Shown here: positions 1 to 7,918 of the stretch, in pieces
Position numbering within the stretch: the stretch's first letter is position 1
Layout: each line of letters begins with the position of its first letter
Source: Verrucomicrobiales bacterium
Lineage (GTDB): Bacteria > Verrucomicrobiota > Verrucomicrobiia > Verrucomicrobiales > DEV007
DNA: 64,000 nucleotides
NCBI GenBank assembly: GCA_002698785.1
Contig: PAAG01000047.1
Coordinates: forward strand, 310,001 to 374,000
Reading direction: 5' to 3'
The notes under the pieces: generated by a model
The model's input: only the letters and a program-made list of their open reading frames with translations
What the model was told of the DNA's origin: nothing
The model's database searches: none
Position numbers and translations under genes: made by a program

Positions 1-1949
1 ATCGTGGCGTTGCCATTAGCGTTGAGTTCATACTCAAGCTCGGTGTCTTTTTCACTGAAAGTCATGGTTGCCGGTGCGGTGATACCTGGCGGCTTCCACG
101 CGAGTCGGACCGTGATTTTCTTGTCGTATCCGTCCTTCCGGTGCGCACGTACCTTCAGCTTCATCGAGCCGTTGCGAACGATCGGCACCTTTGGTTGATC
201 GATAGTGACGCTAAAGGGTATTTCTTCGACCACTGAGACTGGCAGTCTTTTGTGCAACTTTGTGTAGTACTCTACGCCGTTCTGAGGACCGCGCACCAAG
301 TCGATTGATTGGGTAAAGGCACCCACGACGGGCTCTTTCTCTTTATCAGTGCTCTTGACGAGCATTTCATACATCCCTCCGCCGATCGGAGCATCCTTGG
401 CCGCCTTCAAGAGAACAGGAGCCTGACTGACGCTTTTGGAGATGGGAGCAGCCTCCCAGGTGACTCCCGGTGGTAGTTCCGGAATATCAAAAGCGAGCTC
501 GCCAGAGAAATTGCGTCGAGTCGTATTGACTACCATCGCGTAGTATCCACCTTGCGGCACGTTGAACTGCTTACGATACTGGAGATCGCGGCGAAGCATC
601 TCGGGCATCGTCACCTCAATCGTTGGATCGAATGGTTCGGACTCCACGCGGTAGAAGAAATTCGGCCCACCACGCTTCAGCATGTCTTGGACTCGAACGT
701 AATACTCACCATCTGCGGGGCATTTGAAATCGACGCGTCCGTCTTTCGAACCGTCGGCATCATCGCTTCCCCCAAGGGATTTCATCTTCGCGTCGTAGAC
801 GTTCAAGACAGGATCGACCGGAGAACCAATGGTGTTTGCATACACCTGCATGCGGAAATTCTGGCCTTTCTTGGCTGTGAACTTGAAGTAATCGATGTCT
901 CCGTCTTCCTGAAGAATACCATTGAAAGCAACGGGAAGTTCCTTGGCATCGGTTGCTTCCTTATTGTTGTTGTTCGGTTCGGCTTCTAGAGCGTTTCCGA
1001 AGTCACTGATACGAACAAAGTTAGGAGAGGGAGGAAACATTCCATTTTGTTCCCCGAAAACCCCGTAGGTGCCTTCATCCGAGGTCATCGGCAGCTTGGC
1101 TTTCACCTTATAAGGGCCTTTCACATCGCCAAGAAGAGTGAATTCGGTCTCTTCACCCGCCTTTGCACCCGCAGGATAGATCGCGAGAGGCCGCGGAAAA
1201 TTACCAATATGCACTCGATAGCGTCCCCTCCCCTGGTAGGCCGAATCTCGAACTTCGATAGTGTATTCGCCATCTTCGGGCGCTTCGATTGAAAGGATTG
1301 ATTCCTGCTTGAGTAAAGCAGAGCCGTCGGCAGAAGCGATCTCGAATCGGTCTTTGTCGAGAATCGAGACGAATGGATCGATCGCAATATTGTTGCGGAT
1401 GTTGTTGATTCTCAGGCCTTCGACCTCCACCGAGATTCGTTCACCTTTCTTCGCGGAAATCAGGTAATAGTCCGTCTCTTCCGGCTTGGCTTCCGCCTCG
1501 ATTGTCACGTTCTTCTCAATTTTCTGAGGGGCTTCGAAGTCATCATTAGGCTCGACCTCAGCTACGTTCGGAAACTGGGAAATCCAGAAGTTACGGGCGT
1601 AACTAATCCCGCTTTTACAGCGGACTCGGAGGTGATGTTCTCCAAGGCGACAATCAGGAGCGACCACGAGAGTTGCCTCGAATTTCCGGTTATCGAGCAC
1701 CTTGATATCTTTCGCCGTAATCCCCGGGTAGTGGAAAATAATCTCCTCGGCATCCTCAAGACGGTTACCGTGGAACGTTACCTTCGTTTCCTGACCGCGC
1801 TGAGCACCGCGAGGAATCGTTGTTGAAAAATCAGGAGAGGCGGCATGCGCAGTTCCGTATGCAAGAAGTGCTGACAGTCCAAAAACTGCCAGCATTCCGC
1901 GAGAAACCACACCCCAAGCCGCGCTCTGAATGGACAGAATACGCTTCAT
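1..1949 (-). CDS. Secreted PPC-domain (pre-peptidase C-terminal) protein, 3' end outside window
   Basis: I translated this frame by hand from the ATG at 1949 down to base 1; it stays open for about 649 codons and runs off the window, so the C-terminus is missing. The N-terminus is a signal peptide with a likely cleavage after Ala-His-Ala near residue 36. Two beta-sandwich segments begin with the EPND/EPNN signature typical of bacterial pre-peptidase C-terminal domains, near residues 131 and 321, followed by D-Y-Y-L and D-Y-F-K-F strands. The DUF1501 gene ends 23 bases upstream on the same strand, so the two are probably co-transcribed. In Planctomycetes and Verrucomicrobia such proteins sit beside DUF1501 and planctomycete-type cytochrome genes; the substrate is unknown. 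Exported location is a firm inference, function is not. Confidence 0.85.
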   Translation of the reverse strand, partial: MKRILSIQSAAWGVVSRGMLAVFGLSALLAYGTAHAASPDFSTTIPRGAQRGQETKVTFHGNRLEDAEEIIFHYPGITAKDIKVLDNRKFEATLVVAPDCRLGEHHLRVRCKSGISYARNFWISQFPNVAEVEPNDDFEAPQKIEKNVTIEAEAKPEETDYYLISAKKGERISVEVEGLRINNIRNNIAIDPFVSILDKDRFEIASADGSALLKQESILSIEAPEDGEYTIEVRDSAYQGRGRYRVHIGNFPRPLAIYPAGAKAGEETEFTLLGDVKGPYKVKAKLPMTSDEGTYGVFGEQNGMFPPSPNFVRISDFGNALEAEPNNNNKEATDAKELPVAFNGILQEDGDIDYFKFTAKKGQNFRMQVYANTIGSPVDPVLNVYDAKMKSLGGSDDADGSKDGRVDFKCPADGEYYVRVQDMLKRGGPNFFYRVESEPFDPTIEVTMPEMLRRDLQYRKQFNVPQGGYYAMVVNTTRRNFSGELAFDIPELPPGVTWEAAPISKSVSQAPVLLKAAKDAPIGGGMYEMLVKSTDKEKEPVVGAFTQSIDLVRGPQNGVEYYTKLHKRLPVSVVEEIPFSVTIDQPKVPIVRNGSMKLKVRAHRKDGYDKKITVRLAWKPPGITAPATMTFSEKDTELEYELNANGNAT

Positions 1950-1972
1950 GAGAGGGTTGAGATAGATTGAAA

Positions 1973-3307
1973 TTAGGCAGGCTTCTTGTCGATGATGTCG
2001 TCGATGACGCTTCCGCCGTCGATGATTTCCATCGGGCGAGGCCCGGGAGCGATCAGCTCTTTGTCGGCATTGATGCCCAGCTGGTTGTAAACTGTCTTCG
2101 CGAAGGACTGAACGTCGACAGGATTCTGATCTGGCTCAGAGGCCAGAGAATCAGAAGATCCGTAAACGTATCCGCGCTTGATACCACCACCTGCAAGCAT
2201 AGTGGAGAAAACGCGAGGCCAGTGATCGCGACCATCAGTCTTATTGATTTTCGGTGTCCGCCCGAACTCGGATGAAACCATCACCATGGTTGAGTCGAGA
2301 AGACCACGCTCATCAAGATCTGTGAGAAGTGTAGCAAGAGCTTTGTCAAAATCTGGAACCTGGCGCCCGATGTTGTCCTTGATCTTGTCGTGGTGGTCCC
2401 AACTACCGTAGGTCATGGTAACGAGACGAACACCAGACTCAACGAGACGGCGGGAAAGCAGCATTCTCATACCTGCCTGGTTCTTGCCATAGCGTTCCTT
2501 GGTCTTCGCATCTTCTTTGGAAAGATCAAAAGCATCACGTGCGCTCGCCGAACCGATCAATCCGTAAGCACGCTGGTAGAAGCTGTCCATGGCATCGATG
2601 GAATCAGCACTCTCCATGTTGCGGAAATGACTATCGACTGTCTCAAGCAAGGTACGACGACGCTCAAACCGTGAACCATCAACGCCATTCGGCAAAGTAA
2701 GGTCACGAACTTTGAAATTTTTCTCGTCTGCAGGATCACTTCCAACCGCGAAAGGACCATACATGGAACTCAGGTAACCTGTTCCTGCGAACTCGTTTGG
2801 CACGTTTGGCACACAAACATAAGGAGGGAGGTTCTTACGGGGACCAAACTCGTGTGAGATCACTGAACCGAAACTTGGAAACTTAATCGCAGGGCTCGGG
2901 CGATAACCAGTGAACATGTTGTGTGTGCCACGCTCATGAGCTGCCTCACCGTGGGTCATGGAACGAATCACGGTCATTTTGTCAGCCACCTTGGCGAGGT
3001 GCTTGAAATTCTCGGAAAACTGCAAACCATCAACGTTCGTGTTGATCGCTTTGTATGGCCCACGGTATTCACTAGGGGAAAGAGGCTTCGGATCCCACGT
3101 CTCTTGGTGTGCCATACCTCCGGGGAGGTAGATGTGGATAAGAGACTTGGCGACACCCTCTTTTGACTCGTAAAACTTGGCTCCGACAAGAGCCTCAGCT
3201 TTAAGGAGTTCAGGCAATGAGAGCCCAATTCCGCCGGCAAAGCCGACCTGAAGGAACTCACGGCGATTTGCCAGTCCTGATTTAAAGAATCCGTTACAGC
3301 CTTTCAT
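1973..3307 (-). CDS. DUF1501 family protein with Tat-type signal
   Basis: The 444-residue product matches the DUF1501 family, a sulfatase/alkaline-phosphatase-fold group abundant in Planctomycetes and Verrucomicrobia. An N-terminal NRREFLQVG motif followed by a hydrophobic stretch indicates Tat export. Family landmarks include HIYLPGGMAHQETWDPKP, RSMTHGEAAHERGTHNMFTG and SSEFGRTPKIN, with conserved His/Asp-rich segments such as GSWDHHDKI that could bind metal. I start at the ATG at 3307; an in-frame TTG lies 36 bases further up but adds a tail unlike the family. No clear Shine-Dalgarno site precedes it. It faces the cytochrome/WD40 gene across about 270 bases and precedes the PPC-domain gene. 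Usual DUF1501 genes pair with DUF1549 cytochrome genes; the partner here is of a different architecture. The enzymatic role is unproven. Confidence 0.9.
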   Translation of the reverse strand: MKGCNGFFKSGLANRREFLQVGFAGGIGLSLPELLKAEALVGAKFYESKEGVAKSLIHIYLPGGMAHQETWDPKPLSPSEYRGPYKAINTNVDGLQFSENFKHLAKVADKMTVIRSMTHGEAAHERGTHNMFTGYRPSPAIKFPSFGSVISHEFGPRKNLPPYVCVPNVPNEFAGTGYLSSMYGPFAVGSDPADEKNFKVRDLTLPNGVDGSRFERRRTLLETVDSHFRNMESADSIDAMDSFYQRAYGLIGSASARDAFDLSKEDAKTKERYGKNQAGMRMLLSRRLVESGVRLVTMTYGSWDHHDKIKDNIGRQVPDFDKALATLLTDLDERGLLDSTMVMVSSEFGRTPKINKTDGRDHWPRVFSTMLAGGGIKRGYVYGSSDSLASEPDQNPVDVQSFAKTVYNQLGINADKELIAPGPRPMEIIDGGSVIDDIIDKKPA

Positions 3308-3573
3308 AATGCAGTGGTAGTGTTGGTTTGTGCGATTAAACAATCGTAAAAAGACCTTACTCTCAAGTTGCGCCTTTACGTAGACACGTGACTACGGGCA
3401 GTTGAAATATACCTTTGGAATCTGATTTAGAACGCGATTCCGTAATGCCTTTCAAGGCGACTCGGAGCTTCACTTTCGTATAGTTTTATAGAATTTCAAA
3501 GTGTAAACGCGGGGAATTCGCGTTACCTTAGCGACTTACCCCCAATTTTTTGCCCATCTTCGGAGCAGACACC
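3308..3573. promoter_or_regulatory. Divergent intergenic region with a short inverted repeat
   Basis: This stretch separates the divergent DUF1501 and cytochrome/WD40 genes and must hold both promoters. I see an inverted repeat AACGCG (3506-3511) / CGCGTT (3519-3524) with a seven-base loop, about 50 bases upstream of the plus-strand start. A GGAG at 3562-3565 lies eight bases before the ATG at 3574 and is a good ribosome binding site. No confident -35/-10 pair could be assigned. Confidence 0.35.
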
Positions 3574-6500
3574 ATGCCTATGAAGACCCCAGCCACCATA
3601 TGGAACGCAGCATGTCTGGCAATACTCTCGACTGCTGGATACGCCGCAGAGGATAAGAAAGTTACGTTCGCAGACGACGTTTTCCCAATCCTTGAAAACA
3701 AGTGCGTTAATTGCCACAACGCAGACGAAGCCAAAGGCGGCCTCGATTTGTCCAGCTTTTCCGCGACTTTGAGCGGAGGATCGGGAGGTGAAGTGGTGAC
3801 GTCGCAGGACCCTGGCTCTTCACGCCTTTACACCCTGGCTGCTCATACGGAGGAGCCGATCATGCCGCCGAAGGGATCTAAAGCGGACGATAAGGAACTG
3901 AAAATCATTTCCGACTGGATCGCCGGTGGTCTTCTGGAGACAAAAAGCAGTAAAGCTAGAATTTCTGACAAACCGAAGGTGGATTTCGATTCCATCACCG
4001 CTACCGGAAAGCCCGAGGGGCCTCCTGCCATGCCGGAACACCTTCTCCTTCAGCCTGAGGTGCTTACAGAGCGTCCCAACGCTGTTCCAGCCCTCGCGCA
4101 CAGCCCATGGGCTCCTATCGTTGCGGTAGCGGGTCAGAAGCAGGTGCTACTTTTTCATTCTGAAGACTACGATCTCCTGGGAGTGCTCCCCTACCCCGAG
4201 GGATTTCCTCAGACTCTTTCTTTCAGCCCGAACGGAGCTTACCTCTCCTGCGGCGGTGGACGAGCAGGTAAATCGGGTAATGTCGTAGCATGGGACATCA
4301 AAACCGGTGAGCGAATCATCGAAGTCGGGAAGGAGTACGACATCGTTCTCGGGGCCGATGTTTCTCCCGACCTGAAAAACGCCGTTCTTGGTGGTCCCAA
4401 GCGAAACATTAAACTCTGGGACACAGTTGCCGGTGAACAGCTTAACAGTATTAAGAAGCATCCGGACTGGCTTCTCACCGCAGCTTACAGCCCGGACGGC
4501 GTAATTTTCGCCACTGGTGGGCGCAACGGAGGCCTCTACGTCTGGGAAGCAGCGACTGGATATGAGTTTTATACCCTGAAAGGTCACGAGAAGGCGGTAA
4601 CCGATGTCGCATGGCGCCCAGACGGGAATGTCCTCGCCTCCTGCTCGGAGGACGGTCAGATCATGCTCTGGGAAATGACCGAGGGTAAGCAGATCAAAAA
4701 GTGGGCAGCACACTCGGGTGGTGCGCAGTCCGTTACCTTTTCTCCCGACGGCAAGATTGCTTCTGTAGGTAGAGACAAGAGAGTGAAGATCTGGGAGGGA
4801 GACGGAAAATTGCTCAAAGAAATTGTCGCATCTAACGATGTTGTTTTGAGTGTCGCATTCAGTCATGACAGCAAACGCGTTTTCACAGGCGACTGGCACG
4901 GAAACGTGAAGGCATGGGATATTTCCTCCGGCGCAGAGCTCGCGACGATTGAGCCAAACCCACCAACAATCGATGCTCAGCTGGCCTACTCCGAGAAGCG
5001 TATCGGCGAATTGACTGGAGAGCTGCCCAAGCTTGAAAAAGGCATCGAAGTGGCCTCGAAGGAGTTGAGCGATGCACGCAATGTGCTCAACGAAGTGAAC
5101 AAGAAAGTGGGAGAGGCTACGAAGGCGCGCGACGGGGCGAAGGGAGCTGTGGCAAAGTATGATGGCCAAGTGAAAGCCCTGACTCCTCAGGTCGAAGCAG
5201 CAAAGAAGGCCGCCGACAAGAAGAATGCGCAGGTGAAAGCACTTACCGAAGAAATTTCCAAAGTTTCTGCGAACTTGAAGCCTCAGCAAGATGCTGTCGC
5301 CAAGATCACAGCCGATCTCAAGAATCGGGAAACCACTCTAGCGAATGCTGGAAGTGCCCTGAAAGCAGCGAAAGCCGAAGCTGAAAAGCCCGCACTCGAC
5401 GCTGAACAGCAGAAGAAGCACGATCAACTCGCAGCAGCTCGGACTGCGGCCGAGAAGGAAAAACAGGCTGCTGATGCGGCAGTCACCAGCAAGACAGACG
5501 AACGTGCGAAACTCGCCGCTTCACACGAGGAGGCGAAGAAGCAACTTGCATCAGCTACAGCCGAGGTTGAACCCGCAAAGAAAGCAAAGGTACAGGCGGA
5601 AGCTGCTGTAAAAGCGGCCACGGCTGAGAAGGCCAAGGTCGACGCAGAACTCGTTGAAGCTTCCAAGGGCGGGAAGACACCGCCGATGGAACTTGTCGAC
5701 AGGCAGATGGAAGCCGCGACTAAGCTTCGACTCGCAGAGATGGCCGCAAAAGATACCGCAGCAGCACTCGCGAAAGCAGAAGCCAACGTCCAGTCGGCCG
5801 ACGGAAAGGTGAAGTCCACTCTTGCAGCTGTTCAGAAGGCGGATGGCGAACTCGCCACGCTGAAAGAAGCCCAGACAGCAAAGAACAATGCATTTGCCGC
5901 TGCTGAAGCCGCCTTTAAACCACTTCGTGATGCCGCCGCCGCAGGAAAAGCTCGTGCAGAAAAAGCGAAGACTGATCTCGCCGCCAAAACGAAGGCGCAT
6001 CAAGAGGCAGAAAAAGCCGTGGCAGATCGCAAAAAAAATCTCGACGATGCCAACAAGGCCCTCGCTTCCACACAGGCAACTGTGGAAGATCGTAAGAAGA
6101 AGCTAGCAGCCGCCCAGGCCGCAGCTAAGACAGCGAATGAAGCTCTTGCCGCCAAATCCGGTGAACTCAATTCTGCTCGCAAATCACTGGCCGACGCTCA
6201 GGCACAGCTGAAGAATGCGGAAGGAGCGCTCGCTGCACTCACCAAAGAGAAGGAAGGTGCCGCAGCAAAAGTTGCTGCGATCCAGAAGAAAGAAGCGGAG
6301 ACGAAGAAGTCTATTGAGTTGGCGAAAGCAGAGCTCAAAGACAGCCAGTTTCTCCTCAAGAAGTGGCAGGCAGCAGCGATCAACCTGACCGCCCACCAGG
6401 AAGAAGAGAAGGTCGACGACATGACCTTCGAACTCGAGGACATGATGGAAGAAGAAACCGTCGCGAAGCAGGAAGCTGAAGAGGCCAAACTTGCTCGCCT

Positions 6501-7119
6501 CGAGTCTGAGAAGAAACTTGAGAACGCTAAGAAGGAAGTTGATACGGGGACAAAGACACTCGCCCAGAAGTCGACTGAAATTCTTGAGCGCGCCCTGAAA
6601 CTAGTATCCAGTCGAGCGATTGCCGACCTTAAAGAAGAAGCTGGGCAGATCTCTCCTGCCGCCGAAACATCAACCACACTCGTTGCTGCCTCCGATACGG
6701 AAGAAAGCGCTACGACAGATCTCGTTGACGATCCGATGGCAGAGGAAGATGCCGAAATCAAAGTGGTTGCGGCAGAAGCGCTCTCCTATAAGTCGAACGA
6801 AGAGATCGGCGAGGAAGTTGCCTCACTGCGCCAACGTTTGAATGATCTGGAGAAGATGCTCGCAAGCACCTACGTCGAAGCAGACAAGACCAAGGCGAAA
6901 GTCGAGCAGTTCAGCAAGGTCGCTCAAGAGACTCCCAAAGAGATTGCCGACCGCACCAAGGCCGAACAGGCAGCAGCAAAGGAACTTGCAGAGGCAGAGG
7001 CAGAGAGGAAGCGCCAGGAGCAAGCCCTTGAAGCGCAGAAGAAACGAATCGACGAGCTTCGCCAGAAATACCTCGCCACTCTCCCCGAGCGTGAGAGCAC
7101 CGAGGTTGCGGAGAAGTAA
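3574..7119 (+). CDS. Secreted cytochrome c / WD40 propeller / coiled-coil protein
   Basis: The 1181-residue product has a signal peptide (about residues 1-24), then a planctomycete-type cytochrome c domain: heme-binding CVNCH at 44-48 and the axial-Met motif IMPPKG with Met near 97. WD40 repeats follow (roughly 165-460), for example GHEKAVTDVAWRPDGNVLAS. From about 470 onward the chain is Ala/Lys/Glu-rich heptad sequence, a very long coiled coil broken by an acidic stretch near 1020-1070. A GGAG site eight bases upstream supports the ATG at 3574; another ATG at 3580 is possible. It probably acts in the periplasm as an electron-transfer or scaffold protein. Cytochrome plus WD40 is common in this phylum; the attached 700-residue coiled coil is less usual. 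It ends at a strong hairpin terminator. Confidence 0.88.
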   Translation: MPMKTPATIWNAACLAILSTAGYAAEDKKVTFADDVFPILENKCVNCHNADEAKGGLDLSSFSATLSGGSGGEVVTSQDPGSSRLYTLAAHTEEPIMPPKGSKADDKELKIISDWIAGGLLETKSSKARISDKPKVDFDSITATGKPEGPPAMPEHLLLQPEVLTERPNAVPALAHSPWAPIVAVAGQKQVLLFHSEDYDLLGVLPYPEGFPQTLSFSPNGAYLSCGGGRAGKSGNVVAWDIKTGERIIEVGKEYDIVLGADVSPDLKNAVLGGPKRNIKLWDTVAGEQLNSIKKHPDWLLTAAYSPDGVIFATGGRNGGLYVWEAATGYEFYTLKGHEKAVTDVAWRPDGNVLASCSEDGQIMLWEMTEGKQIKKWAAHSGGAQSVTFSPDGKIASVGRDKRVKIWEGDGKLLKEIVASNDVVLSVAFSHDSKRVFTGDWHGNVKAWDISSGAELATIEPNPPTIDAQLAYSEKRIGELTGELPKLEKGIEVASKELSDARNVLNEVNKKVGEATKARDGAKGAVAKYDGQVKALTPQVEAAKKAADKKNAQVKALTEEISKVSANLKPQQDAVAKITADLKNRETTLANAGSALKAAKAEAEKPALDAEQQKKHDQLAAARTAAEKEKQAADAAVTSKTDERAKLAASHEEAKKQLASATAEVEPAKKAKVQAEAAVKAATAEKAKVDAELVEASKGGKTPPMELVDRQMEAATKLRLAEMAAKDTAAALAKAEANVQSADGKVKSTLAAVQKADGELATLKEAQTAKNNAFAAAEAAFKPLRDAAAAGKARAEKAKTDLAAKTKAHQEAEKAVADRKKNLDDANKALASTQATVEDRKKKLAAAQAAAKTANEALAAKSGELNSARKSLADAQAQLKNAEGALAALTKEKEGAAAKVAAIQKKEAETKKSIELAKAELKDSQFLLKKWQAAAINLTAHQEEEKVDDMTFELEDMMEEETVAKQEAEEAKLARLESEKKLENAKKEVDTGTKTLAQKSTEILERALKLVSSRAIADLKEEAGQISPAAETSTTLVAASDTEESATTDLVDDPMAEEDAEIKVVAAEALSYKSNEEIGEEVASLRQRLNDLEKMLASTYVEADKTKAKVEQFSKVAQETPKEIADRTKAEQAAAKELAEAEAERKRQEQALEAQKKRIDELRQKYLATLPERESTEVAEK

Positions 7120-7150
7120 CTGCTTCAGCAGTGCATCGATTTCAAAAAAG

Positions 7151-7177
7151 AAAGCGACTCATACCGGGTCGCTTTTT
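7151..7177 (+). terminator. Rho-independent terminator after the cytochrome/WD40 gene
   Basis: AAAGCGAC (7151-7158) pairs with GTCGCTTT (7168-7175) around a nine-base loop and is followed by a T run ending at 7179. The position 31 bases after the stop codon fits termination of the upstream gene. The A-run on the 5' side means it could also work on the opposite strand. Confidence 0.85.
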
Positions 7178-7244
7178 TTGCATCTGCAGGACACTGCCAC
7201 AAAAGCTCGCAACGGCACTATAGCTGTGATAGGTTAATACACTA

Positions 7245-7451
7245 ATGATGAGCGATTCGGGAAAAGAGTCGGAGCAATTACAGGAACCCGTGAAAAAGCG
7301 CTTCGGGGGCACATTAGCCTGCAGGTCTCCCTTCGAACGACTTGCCATGCTGCAGAAGAACGCTGACGCCCTTGCTGGCGAATGGCGCGGAAAAGACGAT
7401 GGAACCCTCGTTCGAAAAGTTTTTGGTCCTCCTCATAAACGCCGAGGTTAA
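7245..7451 (+). CDS. Small hypothetical protein overlapping a nucleotidyltransferase gene
   Basis: A 68-residue product starting at the ATG at 7245 (a second ATG follows at 7248). It is charged, with a predicted amphipathic helix around PFERLAMLQKNADALAGEW and a basic C-terminus. Its last 53 bases overlap the start of the next gene in another frame, a layout typical of translationally coupled pairs such as toxin-antitoxin operons. I recognise no domain. A role as antitoxin or accessory partner of the nucleotidyltransferase is inferred only from the overlap and small size. It lies just downstream of a terminator, so it needs its own promoter, which I could not pick out. Confidence 0.6.
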   Translation: MMSDSGKESEQLQEPVKKRFGGTLACRSPFERLAMLQKNADALAGEWRGKDDGTLVRKVFGPPHKRRG

Positions 7452-7872
7452 TTTCATTGTCGTTGGTGGCCTCGCTGTCACCTTGAACGGCTACGTCCGC
7501 CTCACCGAGGACGTCGATATCCTTGTCGACCTTGATCCCGATAATCTTCATCGTCTCATCTCTACGTTGTCTCAATTCGGAGACGGCTATGGAGGCGAGA
7601 TGACCCTGGACGATTTCACGCCGGATCCAGGTGCGATCCGATTGATCGAAGAATCTGAAAATCTCCAAGTAGATATATTCTCCTGTATGGACGGACTGAG
7701 CTACTCCCAAATTATCCACGGAACCGAAGAAGGCCAGTTGGGTGCCAAGAAGTTTGCCTATGCCTCTAAGGCGCAGCTCATTCGTTTTAAATCATCCTCC
7801 GTGCGCGAGAAAGATCGAATCGATGTCTCCGCGATGAAACAACTTATCGAGAACCCGAGGGCTTTCGACTAA
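7399..7872 (+). CDS. MNT/AbiEii-type nucleotidyltransferase (DUF6036-like)
   Basis: The 157-residue product shows the polymerase-beta nucleotidyltransferase core: a GG pair at 23-24 (FIVVGGLAVTLNGY) followed by an Asp-rich metal motif at 38-40 (LTEDVDILVD), with a further Asp in LQVDIFSCM. This resembles AbiEii/MenT-like and DUF6036 proteins, which transfer nucleotides or phosphate to tRNA or proteins and often act as toxins. The conserved C-terminal motif KDRIDVSAM is also typical. The start at ATG 7399 lies inside the preceding small gene, giving a 53-base overlap. A longer frame opens at a TTG at 7342 but lacks family resemblance. The gene ends before a convergent hairpin shared with the sulfatase gene. 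Confidence 0.8.
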   Translation: MEPSFEKFLVLLINAEVNFIVVGGLAVTLNGYVRLTEDVDILVDLDPDNLHRLISTLSQFGDGYGGEMTLDDFTPDPGAIRLIEESENLQVDIFSCMDGLSYSQIIHGTEEGQLGAKKFAYASKAQLIRFKSSSVREKDRIDVSAMKQLIENPRAFD

Positions 7873-7880
7873 CGGTACAT

Positions 7881-7909
7881 CGGAAGCACCTCTCTTCGCA
7901 GTGCTTCCG
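7881..7909. terminator. Hairpin between convergent genes
   Basis: CGGAAGCAC (7881-7889) and GTGCTTCCG (7901-7909) form a nine-base perfect stem with an eleven-base loop, exactly between the stops of the nucleotidyltransferase and sulfatase genes. No long T run follows on either side, so it may be a weak or bidirectional terminator. Confidence 0.6.
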
Positions 7910-7918
7910 CTTAGGCCT

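Noticed and set aside
4147-5289. Long open frame on the minus strand
   Set aside because: It lies wholly opposite the WD40 and coiled-coil gene and has no domain; it is a shadow of the biased codon use.
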